Assembly: GCF_018588885.1 (NCBI RefSeq)
Contig: NZ_JAFFIW010000009.1
Span: 1 to 64,000, forward strand
DNA: 64,000 bases
Direction: 5' to 3'
Source of the DNA: Mesorhizobium sp. dw_380
Lineage (GTDB): Bacteria; Pseudomonadota; Alphaproteobacteria; Rhizobiales; Rhizobiaceae
Shown piece by piece: positions 63,813 to 64,000 of the stretch; position 1 is the first letter of the stretch, and each line of letters begins with the position of its first letter. The notes under the pieces are model-generated. The model was not told the DNA's origin. It saw nothing but the letters and a program-made list of their open reading frames with translations, and searched no databases. The position numbers were made by a program, and so were the translations under genes.

Positions 63813-64000
63813 ATGCTCAAAGGCATCAATCCGCTGCTCAATGCCGACGTGCTGCAGGCGTTGCGGGCGATGGGGCATGGCGATGACCTGATCATCGCCG
63901 ACACCAATTTCCCGTCCGATTCGGTGGCGCGCCAGACGGCGCTCGGTCGGCTGCTGCGCATCGATGCGTCGGCGGCGCAAGTCGTCAAGGCGGTGCTCTC
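63813..64000 (+). CDS. fucU: L-fucose mutarotase (RbsD/FucU family), partial
   Basis: The first 62 residues of an RbsD/FucU mutarotase; the gene runs off the window end. The catalytic His22 is in MGHGDDLIIADTNFP, the FucU signature; MLKGINPLLNADVLQAL matches the start. These enzymes interconvert alpha and beta anomers of fucose or ribose for catabolism. ACGAGGA lies about 6 nt before ATG 63813. It directly follows the transporter ATPase, tying the importer to a fucose-like sugar. Confidence 0.9.
   Translation, partial: MLKGINPLLNADVLQALRAMGHGDDLIIADTNFPSDSVARQTALGRLLRIDASAAQVVKAVL

Overview
The window looks like chromosome of an alphaproteobacterium of the order Hyphomicrobiales (Rhizobiales), most likely Mesorhizobium or a close relative. 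The evidence is high GC with GC-rich third codon positions, the gene order bamE / UQCC-like / YceD-like / plsX / fabH / ihfA / merR, the clpP-clpX-lon-hupB run, the many solute-binding-protein ABC systems, and short palindromic intergenic repeats typical of this group. It is mostly core and catabolic chromosome. No phage, insertion sequence, CRISPR array or rRNA was seen. One tRNA is present (tRNA-Pro, GGG).

Layout: 0.2-3.0 kb, a YehY-YehX-YehW type osmoprotectant importer without its binding protein. 3.3-5.4 kb, a K+-independent H+-pyrophosphatase. 5.6-10.7 kb, envelope, cytochrome-assembly and fatty-acid/phospholipid genes. 10.8-14.4 kb, small or exported hypothetical proteins, a YbaK-type deacylase and tRNA-Pro followed by a gene-poor stretch with paired stem-loops. 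14.8-21.9 kb, an exopolysaccharide cluster (Wzy/ligase, phosphoglycosyltransferase, GT4, Wza) divergent from a GumC-type co-polymerase whose kinase-like tail has lost its Walker A residues. 21.9-28.7 kb, a PotABCD-type ABC operon with a hydantoin/Asp-Glu racemase and a GNAT enzyme, divergent from a GntR regulator across two TTGTGC dyads.

28.7-38.5 kb holds a CelD-like acetyltransferase, polysaccharide deacetylase, ctaA, a frameshifted APH(6)-like kinase coupled to argC, agmatinase, an acyltransferase and an exported phosphodiesterase. 38.8-39.7 kb is rplM-rpsI with a strong promoter and a terminator-like leader hairpin. 39.9-49.7 kb is mixed metabolism: thioesterase, crotonase, VOC protein, ATPase, CoA-binding protein, metY, NAD+ formate dehydrogenase, cupin, P450 and a FAD oxidoreductase. 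50.0-55.5 kb is clpP, clpX, lon and hupB.

55.6-64.0 kb is a sugar-catabolism locus: aldo/keto reductase, hexulose-phosphate-isomerase-like SIS protein, creatininase-family protein, a sugar ABC importer and the start of fucU. A 7-bp dyad flanks a TTGACA promoter in front of the binding-protein gene. I infer an L-fucose-like or related sugar as substrate.

No wholly new system is evident. The best leads are the degenerate BY-kinase domain, the two dyad-controlled ABC operons, the stem-loops after tRNA-Pro, the frameshifted kinase, the sugar locus with a divergent creatininase-family protein, and several small exported proteins.
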